Shown here in pieces: positions 1-9,015 of a DNA stretch of 64,000 bases. The position numbers were made by a program, and so were the translations under genes. Numbering within the stretch: position 1 is the first letter of the stretch; each line of letters opens with the position of its first letter. This stretch comes from Myxococcales bacterium (GTDB lineage: Bacteria; Myxococcota_A; Polyangia; Nannocystales; Nannocystaceae): positions 62,001-126,000 of the forward strand of contig JACKDW010000023.1 of NCBI GenBank assembly GCA_020633295.1, given 5' to 3'. Below the pieces are notes generated by a model. It made no database searches. It was not told where the DNA came from and saw only the letters and a list, made by a program, of their open reading frames with translations.

Positions 1-1143
1 TTGCTGCTCGACGAGCCGACCCGGGATCTCGACGCCCGCGGGATCGCGTGGCTGCGCGGCTGGCTCCCGAGCTGGCCCGAGGGCGCGCTGGTGGTCTCGC
101 ACGACCGCGGCCTGCTGCGCTGCTTCGAACACTTCGTCGTCGTCGCCGAGTCGGGCTGCCGCTACGCGCCCGGGAGCTTCGACGCGCTGCAGCGGACGCT
201 CGAGTCCGAGCGCCTCGCGCGGCAGCGGCAGTACGTCCGCACCCTCAGCGCGCTCGAGCACGAGGAGCAGCACAACGACGTCGTGAACCGGAGGCGGCGG
301 CGCAAGAAGAACGTCGGGCGCCTGCACGAGCTCGATCGCTGCACGCCGCGCTCGCGGCTCAACAAGAAAGCCAGCTACGCGCAGGAGAGCCAGGCGCGCG
401 TCGCCAGGATCCGCGCGGCGCGGATCGACGCCGCGCGGGCCTGGGCCAAGGCGACTCGCCGCGCGCTCGAGATCCAGCTCCCGCTCGAGCTGCAGGCGCC
501 GACGCTCCGTCCGCCGGCGGGCCCCGTGATCGAGCTCGATCACGTCGCGGCGGCGGCCGACGGGCGCGCGCTGTTTCACGGGCTCAGCGCGCGGATCAGC
601 CGGGAGCGCGTCGCGGTCCTCGGGCCCAACGGCGCCGGCAAGACCACGCTCCTGGGCGTCATGCTCGGCGAGCGCGCGCCGGCGACCGGCGTCGCGGCGC
701 GTCGCCGGGGGCGGATCGGCGCGATCGCCCAGGGCGCGAGCGACTGGCGCTGCGACGAGAGCCTGCTCGACCGCCTCGGCGCGAGCGCGTCGCTCGACTC
801 GCTCGACGCGCTCGCGCGGCTGCTGCTCGCGCACCGCTTCCCGCTGGCGCTGGCCGAGCGCCCGCTGCGTTCGCTCAGCCCCGGCGAGCGCGTGCGCGCG
901 GCGCTGATCTGCCTGTTTCGACGCGCGCCGGCGGTCGAGCTGCTGGTGCTCGACGAGCCCACCGACGGCCTCGACCTCGTGGGCCTCGCGGCCCTGCAGG
1001 ACGCGCTTCGAACATGGCCTGGAGGACTGGTCATCGTCAGCCACGACGACGAGCTCCTCGACGGGATCGGCGTCGACGCGCGCCTCGTGCTCGACGGCCG
1101 CGGCGGCCACCGCTGGCTCGAGGGGGGCGCGCGCGCGTCGTGA
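1..1143 (+). CDS. ABC-F type ATP-binding protein, 5' truncated by window edge
   Basis: The reading frame is open at base 1 and begins inside a Walker B motif (LLDEPT), so the first ATPase domain is almost wholly outside the window. What remains is the H-loop of domain 1 (VVSHD, residues 31-35), a charged linker of about 130 residues rich in Arg, Lys and Glu, and a complete second ABC domain. That domain has Walker A GPNGAGKTT (about 209-217), signature LSPGERVR (about 291), Walker B LLVLDEPTDGLD (about 317) and H-loop VSHDD (about 346). Two ABC domains in one chain, a charged linker and no membrane segments fit the ABC-F (Uup/EttA-like) family, which acts on ribosomes or in antibiotic resistance rather than in transport. 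The substrate or role cannot be set from this fragment. It converges on the LysR gene with only 7 bases between them. Confidence 0.9.
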   Translation: MLLDEPTRDLDARGIAWLRGWLPSWPEGALVVSHDRGLLRCFEHFVVVAESGCRYAPGSFDALQRTLESERLARQRQYVRTLSALEHEEQHNDVVNRRRRRKKNVGRLHELDRCTPRSRLNKKASYAQESQARVARIRAARIDAARAWAKATRRALEIQLPLELQAPTLRPPAGPVIELDHVAAAADGRALFHGLSARISRERVAVLGPNGAGKTTLLGVMLGERAPATGVAARRRGRIGAIAQGASDWRCDESLLDRLGASASLDSLDALARLLLAHRFPLALAERPLRSLSPGERVRAALICLFRRAPAVELLVLDEPTDGLDLVGLAALQDALRTWPGGLVIVSHDDELLDGIGVDARLVLDGRGGHRWLEGGARAS

Positions 1144-1150
1144 CGCGCGC

Positions 1151-2077
1151 TCACGGCGGCGGCGCGGGCTCGGGCGCCCCGGCGAAGGCCGCGAGCAGCC
1201 GCTTGATGTTGTCGAGCAGCGCGCGCACGCGGAGATCCTCGCGGCTCGCCCTCGGCGAGAGCGCGCGCACCACCACCGTGCTCCCAATAATGTCCTCAAG
1301 GACAGGAGATAGCGGCGCGCCGCGATCGTCGAGCACCGGCGGCAGCACGGGCCCGTACAGCAGCCCCTGACCGTCGCGCGCGAGCTGCTGCAGGAGCGCG
1401 ACGTTGGCCGAGCGCAGCCACGGCGTCGCGCGGTGGCTGCCGCCGCCGCGCAGCGGCAGCCCGCGCGCGCGCTCGCCCGGCGACCACAGCAGCAGCGCGT
1501 GCTCGGCGAGCGCGTCGAGGGTCGCTGGACGGCCGTGGCGCTCGAGATACGGGGCGGACGCCCGCAGTCGCGTCGGCAGGCGCATCACGACGTGGGAGAA
1601 CCAGCCCTCGCGGTCCGGCGCGTCGCCGAAGTGCAGCATGAGGTCGAAGGGCTCGCTCAGCAGCGTCAGCGGGTCCTCGGCCTCACGCAGGTCGATGTCG
1701 AGCTCGGGCGCGGCGTCGCGCAGCAGCGTCAGCGCCCGCGCTCGCGGCCCGACGTCCAGGCCCAGCGGGGTGACCAAGCGCAGCAGGCCGCGGGTCTCGC
1801 CGCGGGACTCGCGGGCGCGCGTGACCAGCTGCTGCGCGTCGCGGAGCAGCGCGGTGGCCCCAGACAGCAGCTCGCGGCCGGCGGTGGTCGGCTCGGCTCC
1901 CCGCGCGGTGCGTCGCAGCAGCGACACCTCGAGCGCGGCCTCCAGCCGCTCGACCTGCCTTCGGAGCCGCGCGCGCGAGCGCCGAGACGCTGCGGCGGCG
2001 CGCTGAAACGACCCGTGCTCGACCACCAGCACCAACGCGCGAAGATCCGAGAGGTCCACGAGCTCAGCATGGCACAC
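1151..2077 (-). CDS. LysR-family transcriptional regulator
   Basis: 308 residues, the normal LysR length. The N-terminal winged helix-turn-helix (about residues 8-65) has the typical pattern LRALVLVVEHGSFQRAAAA followed by RRQVERLEAALEVSLLRR and the family signature TTAGRELL. The rest matches a periplasmic-binding-protein-like effector domain, including a stretch (RLVTPLGLDVGPRARALTLL) like that of the CrgA/aminoadipate-type subgroup. It is divergent from the nitroreductase gene with about 160 bases between the starts, the classic LysR layout, so that gene is the first candidate target. This is inference from context. The HTH contains more Arg than usual (ASRRSRARLRRQVER). An in-frame start a few codons later is possible; no strong ribosome site separates the options. 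Confidence 0.9.
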   Translation of the reverse strand: MCHAELVDLSDLRALVLVVEHGSFQRAAAASRRSRARLRRQVERLEAALEVSLLRRTARGAEPTTAGRELLSGATALLRDAQQLVTRARESRGETRGLLRLVTPLGLDVGPRARALTLLRDAAPELDIDLREAEDPLTLLSEPFDLMLHFGDAPDREGWFSHVVMRLPTRLRASAPYLERHGRPATLDALAEHALLLWSPGERARGLPLRGGGSHRATPWLRSANVALLQQLARDGQGLLYGPVLPPVLDDRGAPLSPVLEDIIGSTVVVRALSPRASREDLRVRALLDNIKRLLAAFAGAPEPAPPP

Positions 2078-2237
2078 GCGCGCGCGGCCGATGGCCGCTT
2101 CCCAGACCTCCGCGCCCCAACGCCGCCAGGAGGCAGATCCTCGAGCGCGCGCGCGCGCGCTGATCGAAACGCGGCCAGCAGGTGTTCGGGACGCGCGCGC
2201 GCGCTCGAGTCATCGTGAACGTGAAGGAGACCTGCCC

Positions 2238-3176
2238 ATGTCGACGACGACCTCCCCACGAGCGAGTGAGCTCTCCACCGCACGCGACGCGGCGTCGCGC
2301 TACATCGCGCCGTCTCCCCGAGAGCTGCTCGCGGCCGTGCGCGCGCGCCGGAGCGTGCGCACGTTCTCCGGCGAGCGCCTGCGGGCGGAGCACATGGACG
2401 TGATCACGTCGTACCTCGCGGATCCTGCGGCGATGCGCGGTCCGCTCGGCGGGCGCGTTCGCGTCGCGCTGCTCGACGACGTCGACGGGCATCGCGAGAT
2501 CGGCACCTACGGCTACACCAAGGGCTTTCGCTCGCTGCTCGTCGCCATCGCCAGGCCCGAGCCGCGCGCGCTCTTCGAGCTCGCCTACGTGCTGCACGGC
2601 CTCGTGCTGCACCTCACGCACCTCGGGGTCGGGACCGTGTGGATGGGCGGCGCGTTCAACCCGGCTGACGTCGTGAAGCAGACGCGCGTCGACGCGGGCG
2701 AGCTCATCGGCGCGATCGTCCCGCTGGGCTACGAGGGCGGGCACAAGCGCCTCATCGACTACGCCGCGCCGCTCATCCTCAAGGCGACGAAGCGCAAGCC
2801 CGTGGATCACAGCTGCTTCCTCGGGGAGCTCCAGACGCCGCTTCGCGGGCGCGCGCCCTCGCTCCTCCCGGCGCTCGACGTCGCTCGACGGGCGCCCTCG
2901 GCGAAGAACCGCCAGTCGTGGCGCGCGGTCGTCAGCGCGGACGAGCGCCGCGTTCACATCTACGCCGCGTTCAGCCTCCGCGACGAGGTCGGCACGGGCC
3001 GCAAGCAGTACGCCTGCTCCCCGGAGTACCTGGATGTCGGCACCTGGTACCGAAGCCTCGACATCGCGCTCCAGGTCGAGGGCCTCTCCGGAACGCTCGT
3101 CGTCGCGGACCCGCAGCTCCCCGTCCCCGACGGGGCGGACCTCGAGTACCTGGCGACCTGGACGCGCGACGCCTAG
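2238..3176 (+). CDS. nitroreductase-family flavoprotein (TM1586-like)
   Basis: 312 residues from the ATG at 2238, which has a good ribosome site (GAAGGAG, 2222-2228). The frame stays open upstream, but that part is low-complexity Arg-rich sequence and is not used. The N-terminus has the FMN-binding signature of nitroreductases, LLAAVRARRSVRTFSGERL (about residues 32-50), and there are two half-domains, the second starting near LDVARRAPSAKNRQSWRAV (about residue 215), which is a second Arg-Arg-x-Pro-Ser-x-x-N-x-Q flavin-contact motif. This duplicated arrangement is that of the putative TM nitroreductase family. A flavin-dependent NAD(P)H oxidoreductase is expected; the substrate is unknown. 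It is transcribed away from the LysR gene, its likely regulator. Confidence 0.85.
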   Translation: MSTTTSPRASELSTARDAASRYIAPSPRELLAAVRARRSVRTFSGERLRAEHMDVITSYLADPAAMRGPLGGRVRVALLDDVDGHREIGTYGYTKGFRSLLVAIARPEPRALFELAYVLHGLVLHLTHLGVGTVWMGGAFNPADVVKQTRVDAGELIGAIVPLGYEGGHKRLIDYAAPLILKATKRKPVDHSCFLGELQTPLRGRAPSLLPALDVARRAPSAKNRQSWRAVVSADERRVHIYAAFSLRDEVGTGRKQYACSPEYLDVGTWYRSLDIALQVEGLSGTLVVADPQLPVPDGADLEYLATWTRDA

Positions 3177-3239
3177 CGGCCCCGCAGTGCGCTATGGTGA
3201 CGGCGACTCGGATCCGACCTGTCGAGCGAGAGGAGTTCG

Positions 3240-4556
3240 ATGGTCATCACACGCCGCCCCGCCTTTCTCCCCACGATCACGCTGCTCTGTACTGCCTCGC
3301 TGGGCGCCTGCGCCGCGCAGACGCCCGCGCCCTCCGAGCCTGCGCCCACGAGCGCGCCTGCGGTCGACGACGCCGACCAGGCGCCCGAATTCGACGAGCG
3401 CCGCGCGAAGCTGCTCGCGGAGCTCGAGGCCGAGCGCGCCGCCGATCCGGGCGCCGGCGAGCCACGCTACGCGCTCGCGCGCTTCTACGCCAACACGGGC
3501 GCGCCCGAGCGGTCCCTCGCGCTGCTGCGGGAGCTCGTCGCGATCGCGTCCTGGGACCTGGCCCCAGAGCCCGATGACTTCGGCGAGCTCGCGCAGCGTG
3601 AGGAGTTCCAGCGGCTCACGAGCGCCCTCGCCGCGCGCGTCGAGCCGATGACGCCGAGCCCCGTCGCCTTCGAACTCGACGCGCTCGACCTCGCGCCCGA
3701 GGGCGTGGCCTGGGACGCGAAGCGCGGCCGTCTGCTCGTCGGCAGCATGCACCAGCGCGCGGTCCGCTGGGCTGACAACACGGGCGTGACGCGCGTGCTC
3801 GTCGCGCCCGCCCAGGACGGGCTGCTCGGCGTGCTCGGGATCGAGGTCGAGGCGAGCGCCGACACGCTGTGGGTCGCGAGCGCGGTCGCGCCGTTCATGC
3901 AGGGGTATGACGACGGGCTCGCGGGGCGCTCGGCCGTCTACGCGTTCTCGCTCGAGGACGGGCGCACGCTCGGGCGGTGGGAGCCGCCGAGCGGGCCCGC
4001 GCTGCTCAACGACCTCACGGTCACCGCGGACAACGAAGTCTACGTCACCGAGTCGATGGGCGGCGGCGTGCTCCGACGCCCTGCGGGGGAGCCGTCAGGC
4101 GCCTTGCGACCCTTCGTCGCCGCCGGCACCTTCATCGGCGCGAACGGCATCGTCACGTCGCCCGACGACGCGGCGATCTACGTCTGCGATCTCCACGGCG
4201 TGCACCGAGTCGATCGCGCCTCGGGCGTGATCACCAAGCTCGAGCCGCCCGCGGGCGTCTCGACGCTCGGGGGCATCGACGGCCTCGATCGCCGCGGCAG
4301 CACGCTCGTCGGCGTGCAGAACCTGTTCAGCCCCGGGCGGATCTGGGCGCTGCAGCTCGACGCCGCGGGGCGGGCGGTCACCGGCGCGACGCGCCTCGAC
4401 GACAACCACCCCCGCTACAAGGGCCCGACGACCGGCGCCGTCGCGGGCGACCGCTTCCTCTACCTCGCCAACGCGTCCCTGCAGATCAGCGGAAGCACCA
4501 TGGGCCCGGCGCCCGCGGGCGCGCGTCACGTGATCCTCGGCCCCGCGCTGCCCTGA
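3240..4556 (+). CDS. lipoprotein with SMP-30/gluconolactonase-like beta-propeller
   Basis: 438 residues with ribosome site GAGAGGAG before the ATG. It begins with a lipoprotein signal peptide: basic start, hydrophobic stretch and lipobox ASLGAC, so Cys24 should be lipidated. A Pro/Ala-rich linker and a short tetratricopeptide-like helical part (about 50-120: ARFYANTGAPERSLALLRELV) follow. Residues about 140-435 form repeated blades such as LDLAPEGVAWDAKRGRLLVGS, LNDLTVTADNEVYVTES and GANGIVTSPDDAAIYVCD, which match the SMP-30/gluconolactonase/LRE-like propeller. The expected site is the periplasmic face of a membrane. Metal ligands of SMP-30 enzymes cannot be confirmed by eye, so the role could be binding rather than catalysis. 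Downstream it converges on the methyltransferase gene. Confidence 0.8.
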   Translation: MVITRRPAFLPTITLLCTASLGACAAQTPAPSEPAPTSAPAVDDADQAPEFDERRAKLLAELEAERAADPGAGEPRYALARFYANTGAPERSLALLRELVAIASWDLAPEPDDFGELAQREEFQRLTSALAARVEPMTPSPVAFELDALDLAPEGVAWDAKRGRLLVGSMHQRAVRWADNTGVTRVLVAPAQDGLLGVLGIEVEASADTLWVASAVAPFMQGYDDGLAGRSAVYAFSLEDGRTLGRWEPPSGPALLNDLTVTADNEVYVTESMGGGVLRRPAGEPSGALRPFVAAGTFIGANGIVTSPDDAAIYVCDLHGVHRVDRASGVITKLEPPAGVSTLGGIDGLDRRGSTLVGVQNLFSPGRIWALQLDAAGRAVTGATRLDDNHPRYKGPTTGAVAGDRFLYLANASLQISGSTMGPAPAGARHVILGPALP

Positions 4557-4593
4557 CCGCGCGACCATGTCGAGCGCGCGCCGGTCGTCGGCG

Positions 4594-5406
4594 TCAGCCC
4601 ACCCGGCCGACGCGGAAGTACAGCGGGAGCCGGATCGCGCGCGCGACGTCGGCGGGGCCGCCTCGCTCCCACGCCGCCGCGAGCCGGGCCTCGATCGCCG
4701 CGGTCGCGCGGCGCCCGTGCGCGCGGCGGTAGGCGCCGGCCGCCGACCACGTGTTGAGCTTGCCGAGCAGCTGCGCGAGCGTCCACTCGAGCTCGATCGC
4801 CAGCGGCGGCAGCTCGATCGGCGCGAACGGGAACGGCAGCCCGCGGTAGCGCTCGCGCACGTGCTCGAGCTGCGGCGCCCAGTAGGGCCCGAGCAGCTCG
4901 CGCGCGTACTCGTCGACGATCGCGTCCACGGCCGGAGACGTCTCAACGCTCACCCCGTAGGTCCATGCCGCGAGCACGCCGCCCGGCCGGACCACGCGGC
5001 GGACCTCGGCGTAGAAGCTCGACAGCTCGAACCAGTGCAGCGCCGCGGCGACCGTGACGAGCTCGACGCTCGCGGGCGCGAGCGAGGTCCGCTCGGCGCG
5101 CTCGTGTCGGTACTCGACGCGCGGGTGGGGACGCGCGCTCGCCAATTGCTCCGCGCTCGCGTCAGTCGCGACGACCGCGTCGAAGCGCTCGGCGAGCGCG
5201 ACCGCAGCCTGCCCGCTGCCGGTCGCGCAGTCCCAGCACAGCGCGCGACCGGGCGCCACGCTCGCGAGCCGCTCGTAGAGCGCGTCCGGGTAGCGCGGCC
5301 GGTAGCGGGCGTAGCTCTCCGACGCGTCCGAGAAGTGATCCGGGAACGCGGCCGCAGGAGGCGCCGAGGCGCGCGCGTCGTCGTCGCGCGAGGTCAACGG
5401 GTCCAC
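4594..5406 (-). CDS. class I SAM-dependent methyltransferase (type 11-like)
   Basis: 270 residues. After a disordered Ala/Pro-rich start comes the small-molecule methyltransferase pattern FPDHFSDASESYARYRPRYP, then motif I CWDCATGSGQAAVAL (about residues 57-71), an acidic residue at the end of strand 2 (VVATDAS), motif IV with an aromatic pair (VAAALHWFE) and the post-motif VVRPGGVLAAW. This closely matches the SAM-binding core of methyltransferase domain 11/25 enzymes, such as those acting on metabolites like trans-aconitate. The acceptor cannot be inferred. It lies in the same direction as the unknown gene at 5441-6688 with a 34-base gap, so it may belong to the same transcript. Confidence 0.85.
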   Translation of the reverse strand: MDPLTSRDDDARASAPPAAAFPDHFSDASESYARYRPRYPDALYERLASVAPGRALCWDCATGSGQAAVALAERFDAVVATDASAEQLASARPHPRVEYRHERAERTSLAPASVELVTVAAALHWFELSSFYAEVRRVVRPGGVLAAWTYGVSVETSPAVDAIVDEYARELLGPYWAPQLEHVRERYRGLPFPFAPIELPPLAIELEWTLAQLLGKLNTWSAAGAYRRAHGRRATAAIEARLAAAWERGGPADVARAIRLPLYFRVGRVG

Positions 5407-5440
5407 GCTACCAGATCGGCGCCGAGGCGACGGCGCCTCG

Positions 5441-6688
5441 TCAGCCCGGCGCGTCGAGCGAGCGAAGGCAGCGCGCCGCCGCGAGCAGGCCGATGAACAC
5501 CTGGTAGATCCAGCGCCTCGGCGCGCGCACCCGGGCCGCGAGCGCCGGCGTCTGCGGGCGCGCGCTGGCGACGAGCTCGCTGAAGCGCCCGTTGTAGCGC
5601 CAGTCGCCAGCGATCAGCTCGAGCTCGTCGGGGGCGCGGCGCAGCAGCACCACGAGCAGCGCGACGCAGGCGTCGGCGACGGGCGCGTCGCGTTCGAAGC
5701 CGATCACCGTGCTGCGCTTCCACGACTTCAGCCGCGCGAGCACCTCGGGTCGGCCCAGCAGCGCGCGGTACTCGGCGAAGCGCGCCGCCGCGGTCGCCGG
5801 GTCCGGCGCCGACTCGCTCGCGTTCCACAGCGCCTGCGCGCGCGCGCGCGTGTCCGCGGGCGGCGGGCGTTCGCGATCGAAGACGATCGTCGGGCGCAGC
5901 AGCTCGCGGTTGAAGTGGGCCCGGAACGCGCGTGACCGCTGGGCCAGCTCCGGGTTGGCGCGCTCGCACAGCGCGTCGAAGCCCCTGCAGGCCTCGTGCA
6001 CCCGCCACATGTTGTCGGTCGGCGTCTCCTGCCCGCCGAAGAAGCTGTAGCGCGAGACGTCGACGATCGTCACGCGCGCGTCGCCGGCCAGCCGCGCGAT
6101 GTCCTCGTGCGCGCCGCGGACGTTGTACTGCCCGCTGTAGAACACCACGAGCAGACGCTGGTCGCGGTCCCCCAGGCGCAGGCGCGCGGCGACCCGCGGC
6201 AGCAGCCCGCGGTTGCCCAGCGGCGTCGTGACGATCAGCGTGATCGTCTCGGCGTCGGCGCCGAAGCGCGTCAGCGCCTCGACGAAGTCGTCGAGCGCCG
6301 CCTCGCTGCGGGCGCGCGCCTCGTCGCCGCGAGCGTCGAGATCGTAGCGGTGCATGGGCCCGAGCCCGCCCCACATCGCGTCCTTGAGCGCCGGCGTCGG
6401 CCCCTCGTCCTTCGGGCGCGAGAGGATCCGCAGCTGCGGACCGCGCTCGACCCCGAGCGCCGCGAGCGCCCGCCACAGCACGTTGTCGTCGTCCTCCTGA
6501 TCGCCGATCCCCGCGGCGCGGGCGAGCGCGCGACCGAGGGGCGAGGGGACCTCCGGGCGCGCGCGCAGCTCGAGCAGCGCGCGCAGGCAGGCGCCGACCT
6601 CGTAGCCTTCGGGGCCCGGCTCGACGTCCGAGGGCAGCGCCGCGAGCAGCGCGCGCAGCTCCTCCTGGGCCGCGTCACCGGGGCTCAC
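5441..6688 (-). CDS. conserved-looking protein of unknown function, coupled to transporter
   Basis: 415 residues; I do not recognise the family. The middle contains alternating hydrophobic strands and helices (ITLIVTTPLG at about 172, LLVVFYSGQYNV at about 195, VTIVDVSRYSFFGGQETPTDNMWRVHEA at about 221), suggesting a Rossmann-like alpha/beta domain. The motif GGQETPTDNMW is a possible active-site or binding loop. The last 70 residues end in a basic-hydrophobic segment (APRRWIYQVFIGLLAAARCL) that could be membrane-associated. The ATG overlaps the stop of the SLC12-like transporter in an ATGA arrangement (4 bases), so the two are very probably translationally coupled. A regulatory or accessory role for the transporter is inference only. 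Confidence 0.75.
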   Translation of the reverse strand: MSPGDAAQEELRALLAALPSDVEPGPEGYEVGACLRALLELRARPEVPSPLGRALARAAGIGDQEDDDNVLWRALAALGVERGPQLRILSRPKDEGPTPALKDAMWGGLGPMHRYDLDARGDEARARSEAALDDFVEALTRFGADAETITLIVTTPLGNRGLLPRVAARLRLGDRDQRLLVVFYSGQYNVRGAHEDIARLAGDARVTIVDVSRYSFFGGQETPTDNMWRVHEACRGFDALCERANPELAQRSRAFRAHFNRELLRPTIVFDRERPPPADTRARAQALWNASESAPDPATAAARFAEYRALLGRPEVLARLKSWKRSTVIGFERDAPVADACVALLVVLLRRAPDELELIAGDWRYNGRFSELVASARPQTPALAARVRAPRRWIYQVFIGLLAAARCLRSLDAPG

Positions 6689-8961
6689 GCCAGCGCCGAC
6701 TCCTTCGTCGAGTCATGCACGAACAGGCAGGTCCCGCGCAGGCTCTCGACCACGGCCCGCAGCGCGTCGACGTCGAGCGCGTTGGAGAGCCCCAGGATGT
6801 GCAGGTCGGCCTGCGGCGTGCGCTCGCGCAGCTCGTGGAAGCTCGCGTGCTCACAGAACAGCTCTGTCCCGGGGGGCAGGCGCGCCTCGTCGCGCAGGCG
6901 CGTCAGGTAGCGCAGGCCGTTCTCGCGCTCGGCGGGGTCGTGGACCGCGGTCAGCATGCGGATGCGCGCGCCCCAGTTGCGCGCCAGCCGGATGCTCAGC
7001 AGCAGCGCGAGGTCGAGGTTGGGCAGCTGCAGCCCGAGCTGCCAGTCGGGGCTCTGCTCGCGGACCCAGATGTTCACCGTCTCCTCGTGCCCCAGTCCGG
7101 CGAGCTCGTGGGGCATCAGCAGCGCGAAGCCGATGTCGCGCAGCAGGCAGATCTCGAGCAGGCGCCGCAGCTCCTCGTCGCTGCGCTCGTGCGCGTGCAC
7201 GAACATCACGTTGGGGCGCAGGAAGCTGCCCTCGAGCACGTTGGTGCCCACGCGCACGCCCTCGAGCAGCGTCGACGAGACGACCTCGGCGTGGTTGGCG
7301 ACCAGCCCGTGCCCGCGCAGCGCCTCGATCTCCTCGTCGAGGCCGATCGGGATCGGCGGGTTCGCGGTCTGCCCCGGATCGATGTCGACGCGCGGCACGA
7401 TCGCCAGCACCTGCACCGAGCCGCGCGGGTGCACGAGCGCCCGCAGCAGCCGGTGCTCGCCGACGAGCTGGCTCGTGCGCGTCACCGGCACCAGCAGGTC
7501 GGGCTTCCACGCCCGGTACTGCGGCCCGGTGAGCCGCTGCGACGCCTTGGCGATCCAGTCGGCGAGCGCGATCACGAGCCCGCTGCGCACCGTCTCCCAC
7601 GGCGTCTCGAGGTTGCGGCTGGTCAGGAAGATGTAGATGACGACGACGATCGCCAGCGCGATCAGCCCGAGCGCGGGGCGGATCAGCACGACCGCGAGCA
7701 CCGAGCCGGCGCTGCCGAGCAGCGGCACGATCCACGGCACCCGCAGCGTCGGGCGGAACGAGATCAGGTCGAGGCGCTGCTCGATCAGCACGACGAAGTT
7801 GATCGTCGCGTAGGTGAGCAGGAAGAACATCGAGATCATGCGCGCGACCCCGTTGAGCGACCCCAGCAGCAGCGCGACCAGCACGATCGCCGCGGTCATC
7901 AGCACCGCGCGCCGCGGCGTGCCCTCGTCCGGCGGCGCGTCGTGGTCGGCTGCCGCCGTCGCGCGGCCGCCGGTGATCAGGTCCGCGCCCGGCACCAGCC
8001 GGTGCTGCGCCAGCGCGTGCAGCACGTTGGGCGCGGCCACGGCCGAGCCGAGCATCGCCGAGAAGCACGAGGACATCAGCCCGATCATCACGCCGGGGCC
8101 CCAGGCCGCGTGGTCGATCGCGACGACGTAGTTGCTCTGCAGCTCGCTCGGGCTGGCGACGAGCGAGTACCAGATCGCGGTCATCAGGTAGATCGCGAGG
8201 CACACGCCCCAGGCCGAGAGCACGCCGATCGGGATGCTGCGGCGCGGGTTCCGGAGCTTTCCCGAGAGGCTCGCGCCCACCATGATCCCCGTCCCGGACG
8301 GGAAGAACACCGCGAACAGGACCCAGAGGTCACCCCCGGCGAAGTCGCCGATCAGCTGCGGCGTGTGCAGCTCGGGCGCCGTCGCCAGCCCGCCCCACAT
8401 GCAGCCGAGCGCGAGCGCGACGCCGATCATCACCACGCCCTGCATGCGCAGCGCGAGCGTCTCGCTCAGCAGCGAGAGCCCGAAGCCCGCCGTGTACACG
8501 CCGAGCAGCACGAGCGCGCGCGGGTGCTCGGGGAACAGGTACAGCCAGCCCTCGGCGAAGCCGTGAATGTACAGCGCGACGCTCAGCGCCTGCGCCAGGT
8601 ACATCGGGATCCCGAGCGCGCCGCCGGCCTCGAGGCCGAGCGAGCGCGCGACCACGGCGAACGCACCGCCGGCGCCGATCCGGATGTTGGTCGTGATGAC
8701 CGAGAACGAGAGCGCGGTCGCGCCCGTGATCGCGAAGGTCATCAGCACGATCAGCAGCCCGCCGAGGATGCCGGCGTTGCCGACGACCCAGCCCTGCCGC
8801 AGGTACAGGATGACGCCGATGATCGTGAGCGCGGTCGGGCGGAACACGCCCGTGAACGTCCCGAGCCCCCCGCTCCGCGGCGCGGCGGCGGTCGCCGCTG
8901 CGGTCGCCGCTGCGGTCGTCGCTGCGATCGCGGAGGAGTCGGCGGAGGGGGGCGCGCGCAC
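6685..8961 (-). CDS. SLC12-like amino acid/cation-chloride cotransporter (APC superfamily)
   Basis: 758 residues. After an Ala/Thr-rich leader built from short repeats, the protein has about 12 membrane segments (roughly residues 38-470). The first is typical of the Na-K-Cl cotransporter family: FTGVFRPTALTIIGVILYLRQ followed by GWVVGNAGILGG. The second half (about 470-758) is a soluble domain with VLAIVPRVDIDPG and further alpha/beta elements, as in SLC12 proteins. Bacterial members are poorly studied; the vertebrate members move chloride with sodium and/or potassium. The gene appears to be first in a two- or three-gene unit with the coupled unknown protein and perhaps the methyltransferase. 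Start: GTG at 8961; no clear ribosome site, and a later start inside the leader is possible. Confidence 0.82.
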   Translation of the reverse strand: MRAPPSADSSAIAATTAAATAAATAAAPRSGGLGTFTGVFRPTALTIIGVILYLRQGWVVGNAGILGGLLIVLMTFAITGATALSFSVITTNIRIGAGGAFAVVARSLGLEAGGALGIPMYLAQALSVALYIHGFAEGWLYLFPEHPRALVLLGVYTAGFGLSLLSETLALRMQGVVMIGVALALGCMWGGLATAPELHTPQLIGDFAGGDLWVLFAVFFPSGTGIMVGASLSGKLRNPRRSIPIGVLSAWGVCLAIYLMTAIWYSLVASPSELQSNYVVAIDHAAWGPGVMIGLMSSCFSAMLGSAVAAPNVLHALAQHRLVPGADLITGGRATAAADHDAPPDEGTPRRAVLMTAAIVLVALLLGSLNGVARMISMFFLLTYATINFVVLIEQRLDLISFRPTLRVPWIVPLLGSAGSVLAVVLIRPALGLIALAIVVVIYIFLTSRNLETPWETVRSGLVIALADWIAKASQRLTGPQYRAWKPDLLVPVTRTSQLVGEHRLLRALVHPRGSVQVLAIVPRVDIDPGQTANPPIPIGLDEEIEALRGHGLVANHAEVVSSTLLEGVRVGTNVLEGSFLRPNVMFVHAHERSDEELRRLLEICLLRDIGFALLMPHELAGLGHEETVNIWVREQSPDWQLGLQLPNLDLALLLSIRLARNWGARIRMLTAVHDPAERENGLRYLTRLRDEARLPPGTELFCEHASFHELRERTPQADLHILGLSNALDVDALRAVVESLRGTCLFVHDSTKESALA

Positions 8962-9015
8962 GGGAGCAGAGTCTACCCGCGTTCACGCGTCGCGGTGCGC
9001 ACGGCCCCGCGGGCG

